Positions 11,164 through 21,934 of a DNA stretch of 64,000 bases are shown one piece after another (within the stretch, counting starts at the first letter, position 1; each line of letters starts with the position of its first letter). Below the pieces are notes generated by a model, which ran no database searches, was not told where the DNA came from, and was given only the letters and a program-made list of their open reading frames with translations. Both the position numbers and the translations under genes were made by a program. Origin of the DNA: Branchipolynoe longqiensis (lineage: Eukaryota > Annelida > Polychaeta > Phyllodocida > Polynoidae); NCBI GenBank assembly GCA_030323885.1, contig CM059187.1, positions 128,855,168 through 128,919,167 of the forward strand. The letters run 5' to 3'.

Positions 11164-11492
11164 GGGACGCGGTAGCCAAATCGGTTGAGCGTTGCCTCGT
11201 GTGCGGGAGATCGGGAGCTCAGTTCCTGGCCGAGTCAAACCAATGATGTACAAAATTTATACTTATCGCTTTCTAGCCAGGCGCTCGGCATTATTAGCAT
11301 AGGGCAAGCACTGGTTGGCTCAGTGTCAGGATTATGTAACTCAGTGGGATATCAGGTCTTGGTGTTGGTGGTCTGATCACCCAGTAGGGAAGTACTATAA
11401 AGTCGCAATGTGCGTGCACTGTCATAAGTCGGTATCCGTCCTGATATTACCATAGATGTTGCCAGGATGTAAAACTCCAACATCCAACCAAT
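11164..11492 (+). mobile_element. SINE A, full length, type 1 head
   Basis: The head GACGCGGTAGCCAAATCGG and body are complete. The tail CCAACATCCAACC is followed by CAATCCTATGCTGCATTTAC. A similar string (ATCCTATGCAGCATTCAATG) precedes the head near 11128, and another follows the SINE A copy ending at 55840. Confidence 0.85.
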
Positions 11493-11689
11493 CAATCCTA
11501 TGCTGCATTTACTGAATATATGTAGCTGCTTATGTAGCTGCTTACATACATCCACATATGTGGTGTATAAGAATTGTGCGAGTATAAAGGCACGAAAGGG
11601 AATGTTCTCTATATGATCACCCATGTGTTGTGTCCTACTTTATGGGTGACCACTTTTCACCTGCCATTGACCTCGTATCCCACAATGGG

Positions 11690-12022
11690 TTATTTAAAGT
11701 TGCATAGTCCGATGGTTTCGAGTCTCAGCGATTCTTCTACGATAAATATATTAAATTGATTGTTATTAGCTAGCTTAATTTAATTTACAGAAACTTTGAT
11801 TTTAAATGGCTAACTTTGGACATATGTGAAACACAAACATGGTAAATTAATTTTGGGAACCACGCCAAAACTCTGAAGCAATAGGCAGTAGCAGTTTATA
11901 TTAAATTGACTAAGTGACAACATATATGTGTATCAGTATCTAAATTAAATGTGTAGAATCAAATCTATAGGTCAGTGTTCTAGTTTTAAAATGTTGATGC
12001 TTGATCGGAGTATGCAACTTTA
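11690..12022 (+). mobile_element. Repeat family R1, plus-strand copy
   Basis: It starts TTAAAGTTGCATAGTCCGATGG and ends GATCGGAGTATGCAACTTTAA. These are inverted repeats of about 18 bp, with TTAA at the outer edge of both. Internal blocks (ACGCCAAAACT, TATTAAATTGAC, ATGTGTAGAATCAAATCTA) match the other copies. Confidence 0.75.
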
Positions 12023-12119
12023 ATTAGATTGGTTTGTGGTCTGCACCTCAGGTTAGTAATCAGCACAATATTAAATGCTACTGAGGAACTATTTTTCTCG
12101 CTGTTTCGCGTGCCTACTT

Positions 12120-12458
12120 TGGTTGTTGTTATTTGACGTCTTAGCAATATCTAAGGTCATATCAGGACGGGAACCGACTTGTGAGAGTGCGCACTCATGG
12201 TGACTTTATAGTGCTGTCCCACTGGGAAACCAGGCCGCCTGCACCATGACCGGGTATCCCACTCAGTCACATTATCCTGACACTGAGCACACCAGCCCTT
12301 GTCCTGTCCTAATTATGCTGAGGGCCTGGCTAGGAAGCAACAAGTATCAATTTTTAAGTCATTGATTTGACTCCACCGGGGTTCGAACCCACGACCCCAC
12401 GATCTACCAGCATGGGAGACGGACGCTCTAACTCATTCGGCCATCCCGTCTGGTTAGG
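12120..12458 (-). mobile_element. SINE A, full length, type 2 head, target duplication
   Basis: It is a complete minus-strand copy with the head at 12380-12452. The perfect 10-bp direct repeat GTGCCTACTT lies at 12110-12119 and 12459-12468. It landed directly upstream of another SINE A copy, giving a head-to-head pair. Confidence 0.9.
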
Positions 12459-12468
12459 GTGCCTACTT

Positions 12469-12785
12469 CTCATGCGGAAGGTTGGTACACCATAGGATCG
12501 TGGGTTCGAACCCTGGTCGAGTCACACCAATGACTTAACAATTGATGCTTGTCGCTTCATTGCCAGTCGCTCGGCATTATTAGGATAGGGCAAGGACTGG
12601 TTCACTCAGTGTCAGGATAATGTGACTGAGTGGGATATCAGGTCATGGTGCTGATGCCCTGGTCTCCCAGTGGGGCAGCACTATACAAGTCGAGTCGACA
12701 TGAGTGCGCACTGTCACAAGTTGGTCCCCGTCCTGATATGACCTTAGATGTTGCTAGGACGTAAAACAAGAACATACAAACATGT
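12469..12785 (+). mobile_element. SINE A, plus strand, interrupted at its 5' side
   Basis: The head's box B (GTGGGTTCGAACCC) and the full body are present, and the tail is GTAAAACAAGAACATAC. The box A half is not recognisable beside the minus-strand insertion at 12120-12458, which lies at or next to its 5' edge. Confidence 0.8.
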
Positions 12786-12892
12786 GGATTGTTGGGAGTG
12801 CTACTTCTGGCCCGATCGAACCAAAGAGTTAAAAAAAAGAAAGATTGGCGCATGTTGCTACTTCGCCTTGAATTGGACACCGGCTTGATAAT

Positions 12893-13055
12893 GTCTGGTC
12901 AGGATAATGGGACTGAGAGAGATATCGTACCATAGTGCTGCTAGATAGGTATATCAGTTATATTACTACTATAGAATCGCTCATCGTTAATGCTCCTGGG
13001 GGATAACAAATATTACTAGGAGCTAAAACCCCAAGTATGTACTGTACCCTGAGCC
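12893..13055 (+). mobile_element. SINE A fragment, strongly diverged
   Basis: GGTCAGGATAATGGGACTGAG, GAGATATCGTACCATAGTGC and a final AGGAGCTAAAACCCCAAG keep the family order, with much divergence between. Confidence 0.5.
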
Positions 13056-13096
13056 TGATCCCACCCCATGTGGAAATTTGCATGTTCACAGATATA

Positions 13097-13137
<41 letters not shown>

Positions 13138-13215
13138 CTATGTATAATAATTATGTAATATATAATACATATATATAATATATATTATCAAATATAATAT
13201 ATGTATAATGCTATT
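13097..13215. repeat. (TA)n microsatellite and degenerate TA-rich edge
   Basis: An uninterrupted TA run of about 40 bp is followed by ATATAATAC variants. Confidence 0.9.
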
Positions 13216-13894
13216 CTCATTGTATCAAAATGGTATTTTGGGTTATCAAGTTCAACTTCATGAACAATAATTTCTATAAATTCAAGCTCTCCATGAGATG
13301 AAAACAGAAACAACGATGTCATCTAATACGATGTATTAATATTATCTCAATTCACATTATGGTGGTATTATTGTGTGGCATTTTCTTGTTTGAAAGAACT
13401 GTGAAGTGTTGCAGTTCAACACTGTTACACTGACCAGCCAGCCCTATGAGTCAGTGCTAATCTTGGAGTCTCCTCCAGGGTTGATGTAAGACCGGTTAGC
13501 TTTGGATCCTTCAGTACAAGAGTCGGCAACCATTGGGATCCAGGCCTGTAACGTACAACACCTGGTAGTGGGGTGGGGTTCTGCTAGCAGTGTGATGATC
13601 ACCACAGTCCCCCCCCCCCCCCAAATTCAACAACAACATCACCCCAACCAGACCTCTAACACTACCCACCCCACGACTCAAACACAGTACCAGCTACCGC
13701 CAGTTCCAAGTGTTTCCCAGCAATGATCCAGGACTATGCTTTAAAAGTCTGTCAAAACAAATATATATATATAGTTATGTATGTACGGCTGGGTGGTACC
13801 CCTTCCGGTCTGCATTTACAAAGACAGTTTTTATTGTAACACGCAATTATACTATTTTAAGACTAACATTCGGATAGTATATTGGTGCTTTTCA
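13216..13894. other. No feature recognised
   Basis: Mixed AT-rich sequence with a C run at 13609-13621. The short open frame at 13502-13726 is Gln/Thr/Pro-rich and unsupported. Confidence 0.4.
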
Positions 13895-14093
13895 TCCTAG
13901 CAACATGTGATATCATATCAGCACGGGTACCGACTTGTGTCACTGTCAGTGTGCACTGATGATTGCTTTATTGTATTACCCCACGATGCTACCATGCCGG
14001 TGGTTTCATGACCTGATATGACCTGAAATATTGCTAGTCGTGATATTATCTTAGAGGCTGCCAGGACCTGAAACCACCAAACAAACAAAGAAC
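13895..14093. mobile_element. Two opposed SINE A 3' fragments
   Basis: 13895-14010 is a minus-strand tail (CCTAGCAACATG, CACGGGTACCGACTTGTG). 14017-14093 is a plus-strand tail ending CCAGGACCTGAAACC and CAAACAAAC. Confidence 0.6.
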
Positions 14094-14119
14094 AACATAA
14101 GCAGCTAATATTCCACTTA

Positions 14120-14704
14120 TGGCCCTGTCACATTACGACGTATGGCGGTGGCGTATGCGTAACGTGGCGCAATAATTTGAAAATCGTTATAGGTCCAGAT
14201 AAGTCAACCTTTTTTGCACTGCGGGAGGTCCCAGTGATGTATGAAGCGTATGCGTAGCATATCCCTAACCTATGCCTAACCTATGCCTAACCTATGACAC
14301 ATATGCAAAGCGTATGATGACTTATATGCGTATGATGACCTATAAGCGGCGTACTGGGACGTTTGTTGACAGTTACAGGTGACAGGTCTAGCATATGAGG
14401 AACCTACGCCAACATATGGCCACAGTATGCATAACCTATGCCGGCGTACGTCCAGCATACGCCCAGCATATGAGAACCATATGAGTCACACACCGGAATA
14501 GGTTTAACATTTTGAACATGCACAAAATTATTTTTGGTGGCTCGACCTATGCCTACCTATGACGACCTATGAAAAGCTTATATGACCTATGTCCAACCTA
14601 TGCCCAACCTATGCATAACCTATGATGGCATATGCCGACGTGTTGGTAAAAAAGCACATAGGTAGGCATATGCTAACGCTATACATCGTAGTGTGACATC
14701 CCCT
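14120..14704 (+). mobile_element. Harbinger-like element, family A, first unit
   Basis: The left end is TGGCCCTGTCACATTACGAC and the right end, reversed, is GGGGATGTCACACTACGATG. TTA lies on both sides (14117-14119 and 14705-14707). The body is packed with the words CCTATG, CATATG and CGTATG about every 10 bp. The central near-palindrome TTTTGAACATGCACAAAA is at 14510-14527, followed by GGTGGCTCGACC. It has no coding frame. PIF/Harbinger is inferred from TSD and ends. Confidence 0.75.
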
Positions 14705-15055
14705 TTACCCGTACGCAAGGTGAATACTACATATGCCAGAGATATGCGGAGGGTGCAGGCTCAATTTACGGCTAACCTATGCAAACCTATGCCGACTTAC
14801 CCCTAACCTATGCCTAACCTATGCTGGTGTACATCTAGCGTACGTCTAGCGTATGAGCAACCTATGAGCCATACCCTGGCATAGGTTGAACATGCACAAA
14901 CATTTTTCGGCGGCTCGACCTATGCTGACCTATGATGACCTATGAAGAGCGTATACGATCTATGCCCAACCTATGCGTAACCTATGATGGCGTATGGTCG
15001 AAAACTGCATATGCCGGCATATGCTAACACCATAGGTTGTAGTGTGACAGGCCCT
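14705..15055 (+). mobile_element. Harbinger-like family A, partial second unit in tandem
   Basis: A second core (TTGAACATGCACAAA, 14886-14900, then GGCGGCTCGACC) and a right end (GTAGTGTGACAGGGCC type) followed by TTA at 15056-15058. No separate left terminal repeat is visible, so this looks like a joined 5'-truncated unit sharing the outer end. Confidence 0.65.
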
Positions 15056-15237
15056 TTAGTCACAAACCATTCCTTGCTATATATATATATATCCCATTTC
15101 CTCAGCAGATCACCAGGCTAATTAACGCTAAGCATAAATCAGGAAGCAGAAGTCTAACTCCTCACCTATGCTATCCCCTTATGTGGAGATGAAAAAAACA
15201 CTGCAAAGTCTACTAATGTTGTACACATGTTCCCTGC

Positions 15238-15281
<44 letters not shown>

Positions 15282-15333
15282 ATATATATCTATATCTATA
15301 TATCTCTCTCTATATGTATATATATATATATGG
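15238..15333. repeat. (TA)n microsatellite
   Basis: Long TA run with TATATC and TCTCTC interruptions. A shorter run lies at 15078-15092. Confidence 0.9.
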
Positions 15334-15954
15334 TTAGTTAGTCTACCGTTGATGACCTACTACGCTATATATATAACGCTGCATCTGATATACAAGCTAC
15401 ATTTAATCGGACTGAAAGGCCTGTTGATAAAAGTCGCAGCCTAACGGCATGTTTCAATGCGTTTATTTGAAATGGCCGGAGATTTATTGCAGGCGTTTTC
15501 GCCCTATTCGATCCCCACTTGTTGAGTCACGGGTCGTGGTGAGCTCCATAATGGAGTATTAAGTGTTTCAACGGAGAGATGTCGGCACCCACTGAGACCT
15601 AGCCACTGAGACCCACCTAGCCCAACATTGCCAACCGCTACGGTTTCACTCTAAGGTGTATAATATTTTAAGTCACCATCATCATCTTACACCGATCTTC
15701 CGGGTTTTTATTTAGTAATATTATATAAATCTTACAGATTATTGTGTCCAAAATGCACCACAAGATTTTCGAATTTTTCTGGGGGGAAATCCCCAGTACC
15801 TCCAATTTAACATTCCATAAGATCATGCAGTTTTTCATTTTCAAATGTTGGCTACCCTGCGTAGTACTAGTAGTCCCTGGGGAAGTACACATCCAGGATT
15901 TAAATGGGCCATATTTTGTAATCTTTACTGCACTCATCTAAATATACACGCATT
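15334..15954. other. No feature recognised
   Basis: Unique-looking sequence with overlapping opposite open frames around 15668-15941. Neither resembles a known protein. Confidence 0.4.
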
Positions 15955-16033
15955 ATGTATATATATATGCATATATATATATGCATATATATATATGCAT
16001 ATTATATATATCTGTATGCATATATATATATAT
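15955..16033. repeat. (TA)n microsatellite with ATGCAT interruptions
   Basis: TATATATATGCA is repeated four times, and an inverted-repeat element is inserted directly at its right edge. Confidence 0.85.
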
Positions 16034-16575
16034 ATGAGTCAGGCTCACGAAAATAGGCCAATTGGGGAAAGTTGTCGGTGTTGAGCATTGGATGTCGGCG
16101 TTCATTGATATAATTATAATTTAGCATTGACAGAGGCGTTGGAAAGTCCTTGAATTTATTCTGAATGTAAAGGTCGAGAAAATACAACAACATTATTTGT
16201 TTCTAGGATAATTTAATATAAAACAAAGAAATGCACTACTCTTTAAGAATTTCAACGCCGACATCTGTTAAAGTTGTCGGCGTCGAGCATTGGATGTCGG
16301 TGTCGATCGGTATAATATAAAATTCTGATATTAACATGCAGCAGAATATTGATTATTATGGTAAGAAATAGGCCACAAGGGGCAATTTAACATTGACAGA
16401 GGTGTTGGAAAGTCCTTAAATTTATCATGAATGTAAAGGTCGAGAAAATACAACAACCTATTTCTTTCTAGGATAATTTAATATGAAACAAAGAAATGCA
16501 CTACACTTTTAAGAATTGCGATGCCGACATCTTAAATTGACCACCACTTAGCCCATTTTCGTGAGGCTGACTCAT
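16034..16575. mobile_element. Inverted-repeat element inside a TA microsatellite
   Basis: The ends ATGAGTCAGGCTCACGAAAA and TTTTCGTGAGGCTGACTCAT are inverted repeats of about 25 bp. (TA)n lies on both sides, compatible with a TA target duplication. Inside, a block of about 200 bp (TTGGAAAGTCCTT, AATGTAAAGGTCGAGAAAAT, AACAAAGAAATGCACTAC) is present twice. TC1/mariner-like by site preference only. Confidence 0.75.
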
Positions 16576-16784
16576 TATATATATATATATGTACATATCA
16601 AATTAGAAATGTACATTGGATGAATCTAATCATGCCATTTTAATAATTAAGAAAGACTGAATTGAATTATTTGTCCTTGTTGTTATCAATTTGGCCTGGT
16701 TTCAGATCAGACTGATTTCAGGTGCATAGTTAAGGGTTCAGCCTCAGCTGCCAGGTACACAATGGGCACGGCCTATCAAAGCTT

Positions 16785-17183
16785 CACCTAGTCAAAGACC
16801 CTATAATATTAAGATGGCTCACTCAGCCTGTATTGTGTAATCAAAATGATCAAACCCACCACTTGGTGTGCTGGCTGTTCTCTTGGTTAAACAGGTGCTA
16901 TATTATATCTATAAATGTATATATGAATGTGAAAGATGTGTGATGATGGCGATGCTGATGATGATGCTGATGATTATGTGTATTTGTTCATAGCAATGTC
17001 ATATTGATGTGTATTCATACTTACCTATCTCATGTATAATATAATTATATGTGTTTACATTTGAAACACCAACCAGCAGCTGGGCTGATCAAACACACCA
17101 CAAGGTGGCACTGCAAAATTTATATTACCATGGGAGAGATAGGGAGTGAGCCGTCTTAGTATTATAGGGTCTTTGAGCTAGTG
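16785..17183. mobile_element. Inverted-repeat element with about 35-bp ends
   Basis: The left end contains CAAAGACCCTATAATATTAA then GATGGCTCACTC. The right end is its complement with two or three differences (GAGTGAGCCGTCTTAGTATT, then ATAGGGTCTTTG). The outer CACTAG-like bases may be part of the repeat. The inner part holds a short inverted pair, CACCACTTGGTGTG-like and CACACCACAAGGTGG. Non-coding and unclassified. Confidence 0.7.
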
Positions 17184-17340
17184 CATGTCACTAATTCGCA
17201 GCCATGAGGGTCCAGTGTATGCCGTGTCATATGAATGGTCACTTGGCTGGTTTATTGAACATTACATAGATTCCTGGGAGACTCTTCTTACATACAGCTT
17301 AAAGGAGCAGCAGTCACGTGACCAACACCGCTTCGCTGAT

Positions 17341-17757
17341 CAGGGATGAAAGATCTCCGCCGTTTCGCGGATTTCGGCGATTTTTTATATTCGTCAATTA
17401 ATGTTAAGCAAAATGCCAAGGAATAATAATAATAATATATTTATTTCCACATGATCAATGTACACACAAGTTGGTATTTATATCAGTAATTTTTCCATAC
17501 TTTGGGTAGTTTGGATCCCATTCTTATATAACCTTATATGGTGCTAGAACATAAAACTCAAACAAGAACGAGTTAGATACAGGAGATAATATAGGCACAA
17601 TGAGGATGGTTGAAACCTGACTTCCGGCATTTTCCCGCGATTCCCTGATAGTGCTAATTCTATACGCGAAAAGTTGTATTTTTGCGGAAATTCGCCATTG
17701 GTGTAATAATCTCGGCTTGATTTCCGCGTTTTTTGTTGGAGACCATTTTCATCCCTC
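17341..17757. mobile_element. CAGGGATG-ended element, copy 2
   Basis: It shares the ends (CAGGGATGAAAGATCTCCGC and CCATTTTCATCCCT) and internal blocks with 5148-5500. It carries a SINE A-like tail at the same internal position (about 17520-17568). An AATAATAATAATATATTTATT insertion accounts for much of the extra length. Confidence 0.6.
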
Positions 17758-17907
17758 TAATTCACAATGATCCTGGCCGAATATGACAAGTTCTCGGGCG
17801 GATATCTTGAAACAATATGTTCGATGGGAGTTGTGTTATGGCTCAAACAAGGCTTGTAGACTCTTTGGTCCAGCTGTGACTATGGACATCATTTACCCCT
17901 AATATGA

Positions 17908-18308
17908 CCAGACGGGATGGCCCAATGAGTTAGAACGTCCGTTTCCCGTGCTGGTAGATCATGGGGTCGTGGGTTCGAAGCCTGGTCGAGTCAAACCAAT
18001 GACTTTAAAATATATACTTGTCGCTTCCTAGCCTGGCGCTTGGCATTATTAGGATAGGGCAAACACTGGTTAGCTCAGTGTCAGGATAATGTGATTGATT
18101 GATTGGTGGTTTCTTTACGCTGTCGGTAGCATAGGCCATATTCACAGCGATATGATAATATGACTGAGTGGGATATTGGGTCATGGTGCCGGTGGCCTGG
18201 TTTTCCAGTGGGACAGCACTATAAAGTCGCCATGAGTGCGCACTGTCACAAGTCGGTACCCGTCCTGATATGACCTTAGACGTTGCTAGGACGTAAAACA
18301 ACAAACAA
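17908..18308 (+). mobile_element. SINE A, full length, type 2 head, interrupted by a LINE tail
   Basis: The head is GACGGGATGGCCCAATGAG with GTGGGTTCGAAGCC as box B. Diverged direct repeats flank it (ATTTACCCCTAATATGA at 17891 and ATTTACCACTAATGATG at 18309). The body is broken by a 60-bp insertion at 18095-18154. Confidence 0.85.
18095..18154 (-). mobile_element. 60-bp LINE 3' end with target duplication
   Basis: The reverse complement reads GCTGTGAATATGGCCTATGC, TACCGACAGCGTAAAG and ACCACCAATCAATCAATCA, the same terminal sequence as the LINE copies at 53.9 and 55.0 kb. It splits the SINE word CAGGATAATGTGACTGAG. The flanking ATAATGTGA and ATAATATGA (18086-18094, 18155-18163) form a 9-bp duplication with one difference. 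Confidence 0.85.
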
Positions 18309-18984
18309 ATTTACCACTAATGATGCTTCTCAGCTTTCGGATTGTGCAGCTTCAAAGGTATTAGTATTTATTGAATTGGAAATCCTAAACCAACAACTAA
18401 AATCTTGCAACTAAATGTAAAATCATTTAATGTTCATCATTTTCGTTACTTATTGCATTGTGTACACTTTAATTTAATACTGTACTTCATACTTCTTACT
18501 TTATAAATTATGTACAACAATTATCTAAATACCTATATACCTGTACTAATTACGGTCAGAAGACAAGTGCTACGACACTGAAAAACGATGTACAGGAATC
18601 AAATTCATTTCACAAAGAAATAAAAATAATTAGGAAATAGGATCAGCTTTCTCTCTGAAGATGAGAACTGACACACTGTTTACTCACGGGCCAGTAATAA
18701 TAGAATAGGAGTTAGGTATAGACACAGTTAAGTGGAATAACAATCCCCCAGGAAAGTAGCACACTAACTACTTTCCGTAATACTAATACTTAATAGTGAA
18801 TTTCAAGTACAGTGATTATGCTTTCCACCTTGTGTAATTACCTTCCGTCCCTACCTACGTAATTACCTTCAGTCTCAGAAGGGAGTACTTGAGCTGCAAG
18901 CCAGTAACTATGCATTGGTCTCCCCAGTACCAGTTGACCCACTATCCCATGCCTATTATTAGTACCTCCAACTGCAATATGCAT
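18309..18984. other. AT-rich DNA, nothing recognised
   Basis: About 675 bp without element ends, tandem repeats or convincing coding frames. Confidence 0.5.
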
Positions 18985-19262
18985 GGCGTTCTCTGTGGCA
19001 GAGTAGTTAGAGTGTCTGACTTTTTTCTAGTTCAGACTCTTAATCTGAGGGTCGGCGGTTTCATTCCCCATGCCCCCAGCTCTGCCAATTTGGATTTCCA
19101 CCCCTGTGTATAACTTACAGCATCATCAAAGGCCGGTTGCTCTCATACCATGTCTATGTGGTGTGGGAGGTTACAAATCCCTTGGGTGGGTAAAAGTGCA
19201 GGCTCGGGCTTTCTATCGACCAGCAGTGGAATGAGGAAGACCAGTCGTCTATGACTGAAATT
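18985..19262 (+). mobile_element. SINE B copy
   Basis: Head CTGTGGCAGAGTAGTTAGAG, box B GGTCGGCGGTTTCATTCCCC, then the family body to GGCTCGGGCTTTCTATCGAC. The final TAAATCTTCAAG block is missing and replaced by AAGACCAGTCGTCTATGAC. Confidence 0.8.
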
Positions 19263-20285
19263 TCCCCTGCTTAAACAACTAATGAACCAAAAACAAAAAA
19301 AAATTTAACATATACCAAATATTCATGTAAGGAAAGAAAATACTTGTTGAAATGCAGCTGGAGTTTAGTTAAGTGTGGGCAGCTTGCTGCAGATTCTCGC
19401 AGCAACTGTTATTTGAGTGAGAGCTTGATTGATCGATTGATTGATTGATGCCCTGCTGGCTAATGACCATTTAGCTGACAGTCACCTTGTTTTGGCCCTT
19501 CCCGTCATACACTGCGACAGAGCTGTACTAACACATAGCAGAACTGCCAAGCCTGGTACCTCGATAATACGCACCTCATGTAGGAGCTCTTCTGAGGCTG
19601 ACTGGTACCAGAAGCTGCCATCTGGTGGGGTTTCACACAGGAAGTGGGGTGATAGTCCCCCCTCAGATCTATGAACTCCATATTTTCAAACTCAAGAAGC
19701 AAATGGCTCCTGGGGATCAAATTAGGTAGGGTTCTTACTCTTAGCTTACATTGATTTATTTCTGAATTTGAGTGGAGTGATATTATGCGAACACAATATT
19801 GGACATCAGAAATAATAGCATCTCCGGTATGTATATGTAGCATGGTGCTTCACTCTTCCCCCACCAGCCAGACTCCGCCCTAGCTTGCTCAGGGCCTTGC
19901 GTAATGGACAATACCACTGATGTGGCATACATCATCATTATTCAATCAATATCTCATTTCATATGGAGTGGCTATAACTACAGCTTGTGTGGGTTACCTT
20001 TATGTTATTACCCTTTAACACCAACACATGGTGAGATGGTGTGAGGAGGATACCCACCTCCCATCCTGATATGACCTGAGATGCTACAACCACGGGGTGT
20101 GGGGGTCTGAACTGGTCGCCTCCACTCCACCATATCCGGATCGGAGAGCTTCTATTAGCGCATGCGCCGTACACTCAATTATCCAACACAATGCCGAGGG
20201 GGGCCCTCGCACTAACTGTTCGACGAGCATTGCCCGGCCGCGCATTGTCATGTAATATGTAGGAGATTCGGAGGCTAGTAGCTGG
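19263..20285. other. No feature recognised
   Basis: About 1 kb of mixed-composition sequence. Opposed open frames at 19441-19674 (plus) and 19505-19843 (minus) overlap and show no recognisable domain. (TGAT)n lies at 19428-19448. Confidence 0.4.
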
Positions 20286-20800
20286 GAGGACCGTTTATGA
20301 AACGGGACCCCTGGGGGAGGGATGGAGGGGGGAGGTGAGGTGTGTGGAGGGGTGGGGGATGGCAGGGTGGGGGTGGTGTAGAGGGGTGGGGGTGGAGTGC
20401 GGTCGAGGTGGGGGGGGGGGGTGCGGTGTGAGGAGGGGGGGTGGCATATGAGGAGGGGGGTATCTAGATGAGGGTGTGGAGGGGTGCGGGTGTGGGTTTG
20501 TAGAGGGTGGGGTGGGGTGTGGGGTGAGGGGTGGAGGGGTGGGGGTGCGTTGTGAGGAAGGGTGGGGGTGCGGTGTGTGGAGGTGTGTAGAGGTGAATGG
20601 GGGTGGGTGTGTAGAGGGATGGGGTGTTGGTGGGTTGTGATGGGGTGGAGGTGGGGGGTGGGTGGGTGGAGGGGAGGGGGTGGGGGTTGGGTGTGGAGGG
20701 GTGGGGTGGAGTGGGGATGTGAGTGTGAGCAGGGGTGGGGGTGGATGGGGTGGGAGGTGTGTGTGGATGGGGTGGGAGGTGGGGGGTTAGTGGAACTACG
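20286..20800. repeat. G-rich low-complexity block
   Basis: Repeated GGGGTGGGGGTG-like words with G runs up to 10. The frames through it are Gly/Trp-rich and meaningless. Many closely spaced G runs give G-quadruplex potential on this strand. Confidence 0.85.
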
Positions 20801-21030
20801 GGTGAATGGCAGCTTATTGTACGGCGGATGAAATATTCACGCCAGCCCGTGAATACTGCACAGAGTCCGGAGACGGATAAACACGACGGTGGGTATGGTG
20901 ACGACAGAGCGCTCAGGTGGGTGTCTGCATCCGCGGCTCGCCTCCATTATGGATTTGTTTTAAATTCATTATTAAGGCTGCGGTGAGGCTCCTCACTACC
21001 TGCCACCGCTTAGCGTAAGACAGCAGCAGA

Positions 21031-21170
21031 GTCGATGGGCAAGTGACCTCTCGAACAGATGGCAGCAGTCACGTCTAAGCACTGCTGCTCTTTGACCGGG
21101 TAAAGTGTGGCCGCAAGAGATGAAGGCTTGTAATAATTTGCGTCAGGAATTCGAAAGTTGGCAAATTGCT
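21031..21170. repeat. Dispersed repeat shared with 25309-25440
   Basis: GTCGATGGGCAAGTGACCTC, GAACAGATGG, then CACGTCTAAGCACTGCTGCTC correspond to TCGATGGGAAGTGACCTCTG, GAACAGATGG and the following sequence at 25312. Nature unknown. Confidence 0.55.
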
Positions 21171-21575
21171 GTTCGATTTACATTTAATATTTTCATTTAT
21201 ATATGGAAATATATATACATATAAATAGTGGCTAGGGAAAGACGACAAAAGACACGGCTGGGTTGAGAGAGTTTTACTTGCCTCTGGCACAGAAAAATGC
21301 CCATACCATAGTGATAAAAAAAAAAAAAAAAAAAATCCAGAAAGGACTGCGGGCTATAGGCAGTCTGATCACCCGTGACGCGGCGGACGAGGGCCAGGAT
21401 TGTCCAGCTGGAATGCAGGAACGGGAGGGGAAAGGGATTCGAAATAGAATCGTAATAAATAATAATAATAAATCGAGTAAACATCGAAGTAATATATTAA
21501 TAAATATCAGATTAATCAGGAACGCTTAACTATTCCTCCGCAAATTTATATTTCTATAATTCTTATACCTCAAAT

Positions 21576-21610
21576 AAGTATATATATATATATATATATA
21601 TATATGGAAG

Positions 21611-21642
<32 letters not shown>

Positions 21643-21899
21643 GAGCCAGTGTTGGTTAGTCCATATTAGGTGATTCACAACACACAATTAAACGTTGGTT
21701 AAGAGAGATTGACACATAAACAACTTTGATTTCAGAGGGATAAAAATAAATGGCTGAAATCTGTTCGATGGATATTTTAGTCAGTGAAAAGAGATTTCCG
21801 GCTTCAATGTTGTTAAAATATTGGGAACTGACTAAATAAATATAGATATATATATGCAAAACTATGAATATATATATATATATATATAATAGGTTAAAT

Positions 21900-21934
<35 letters not shown>

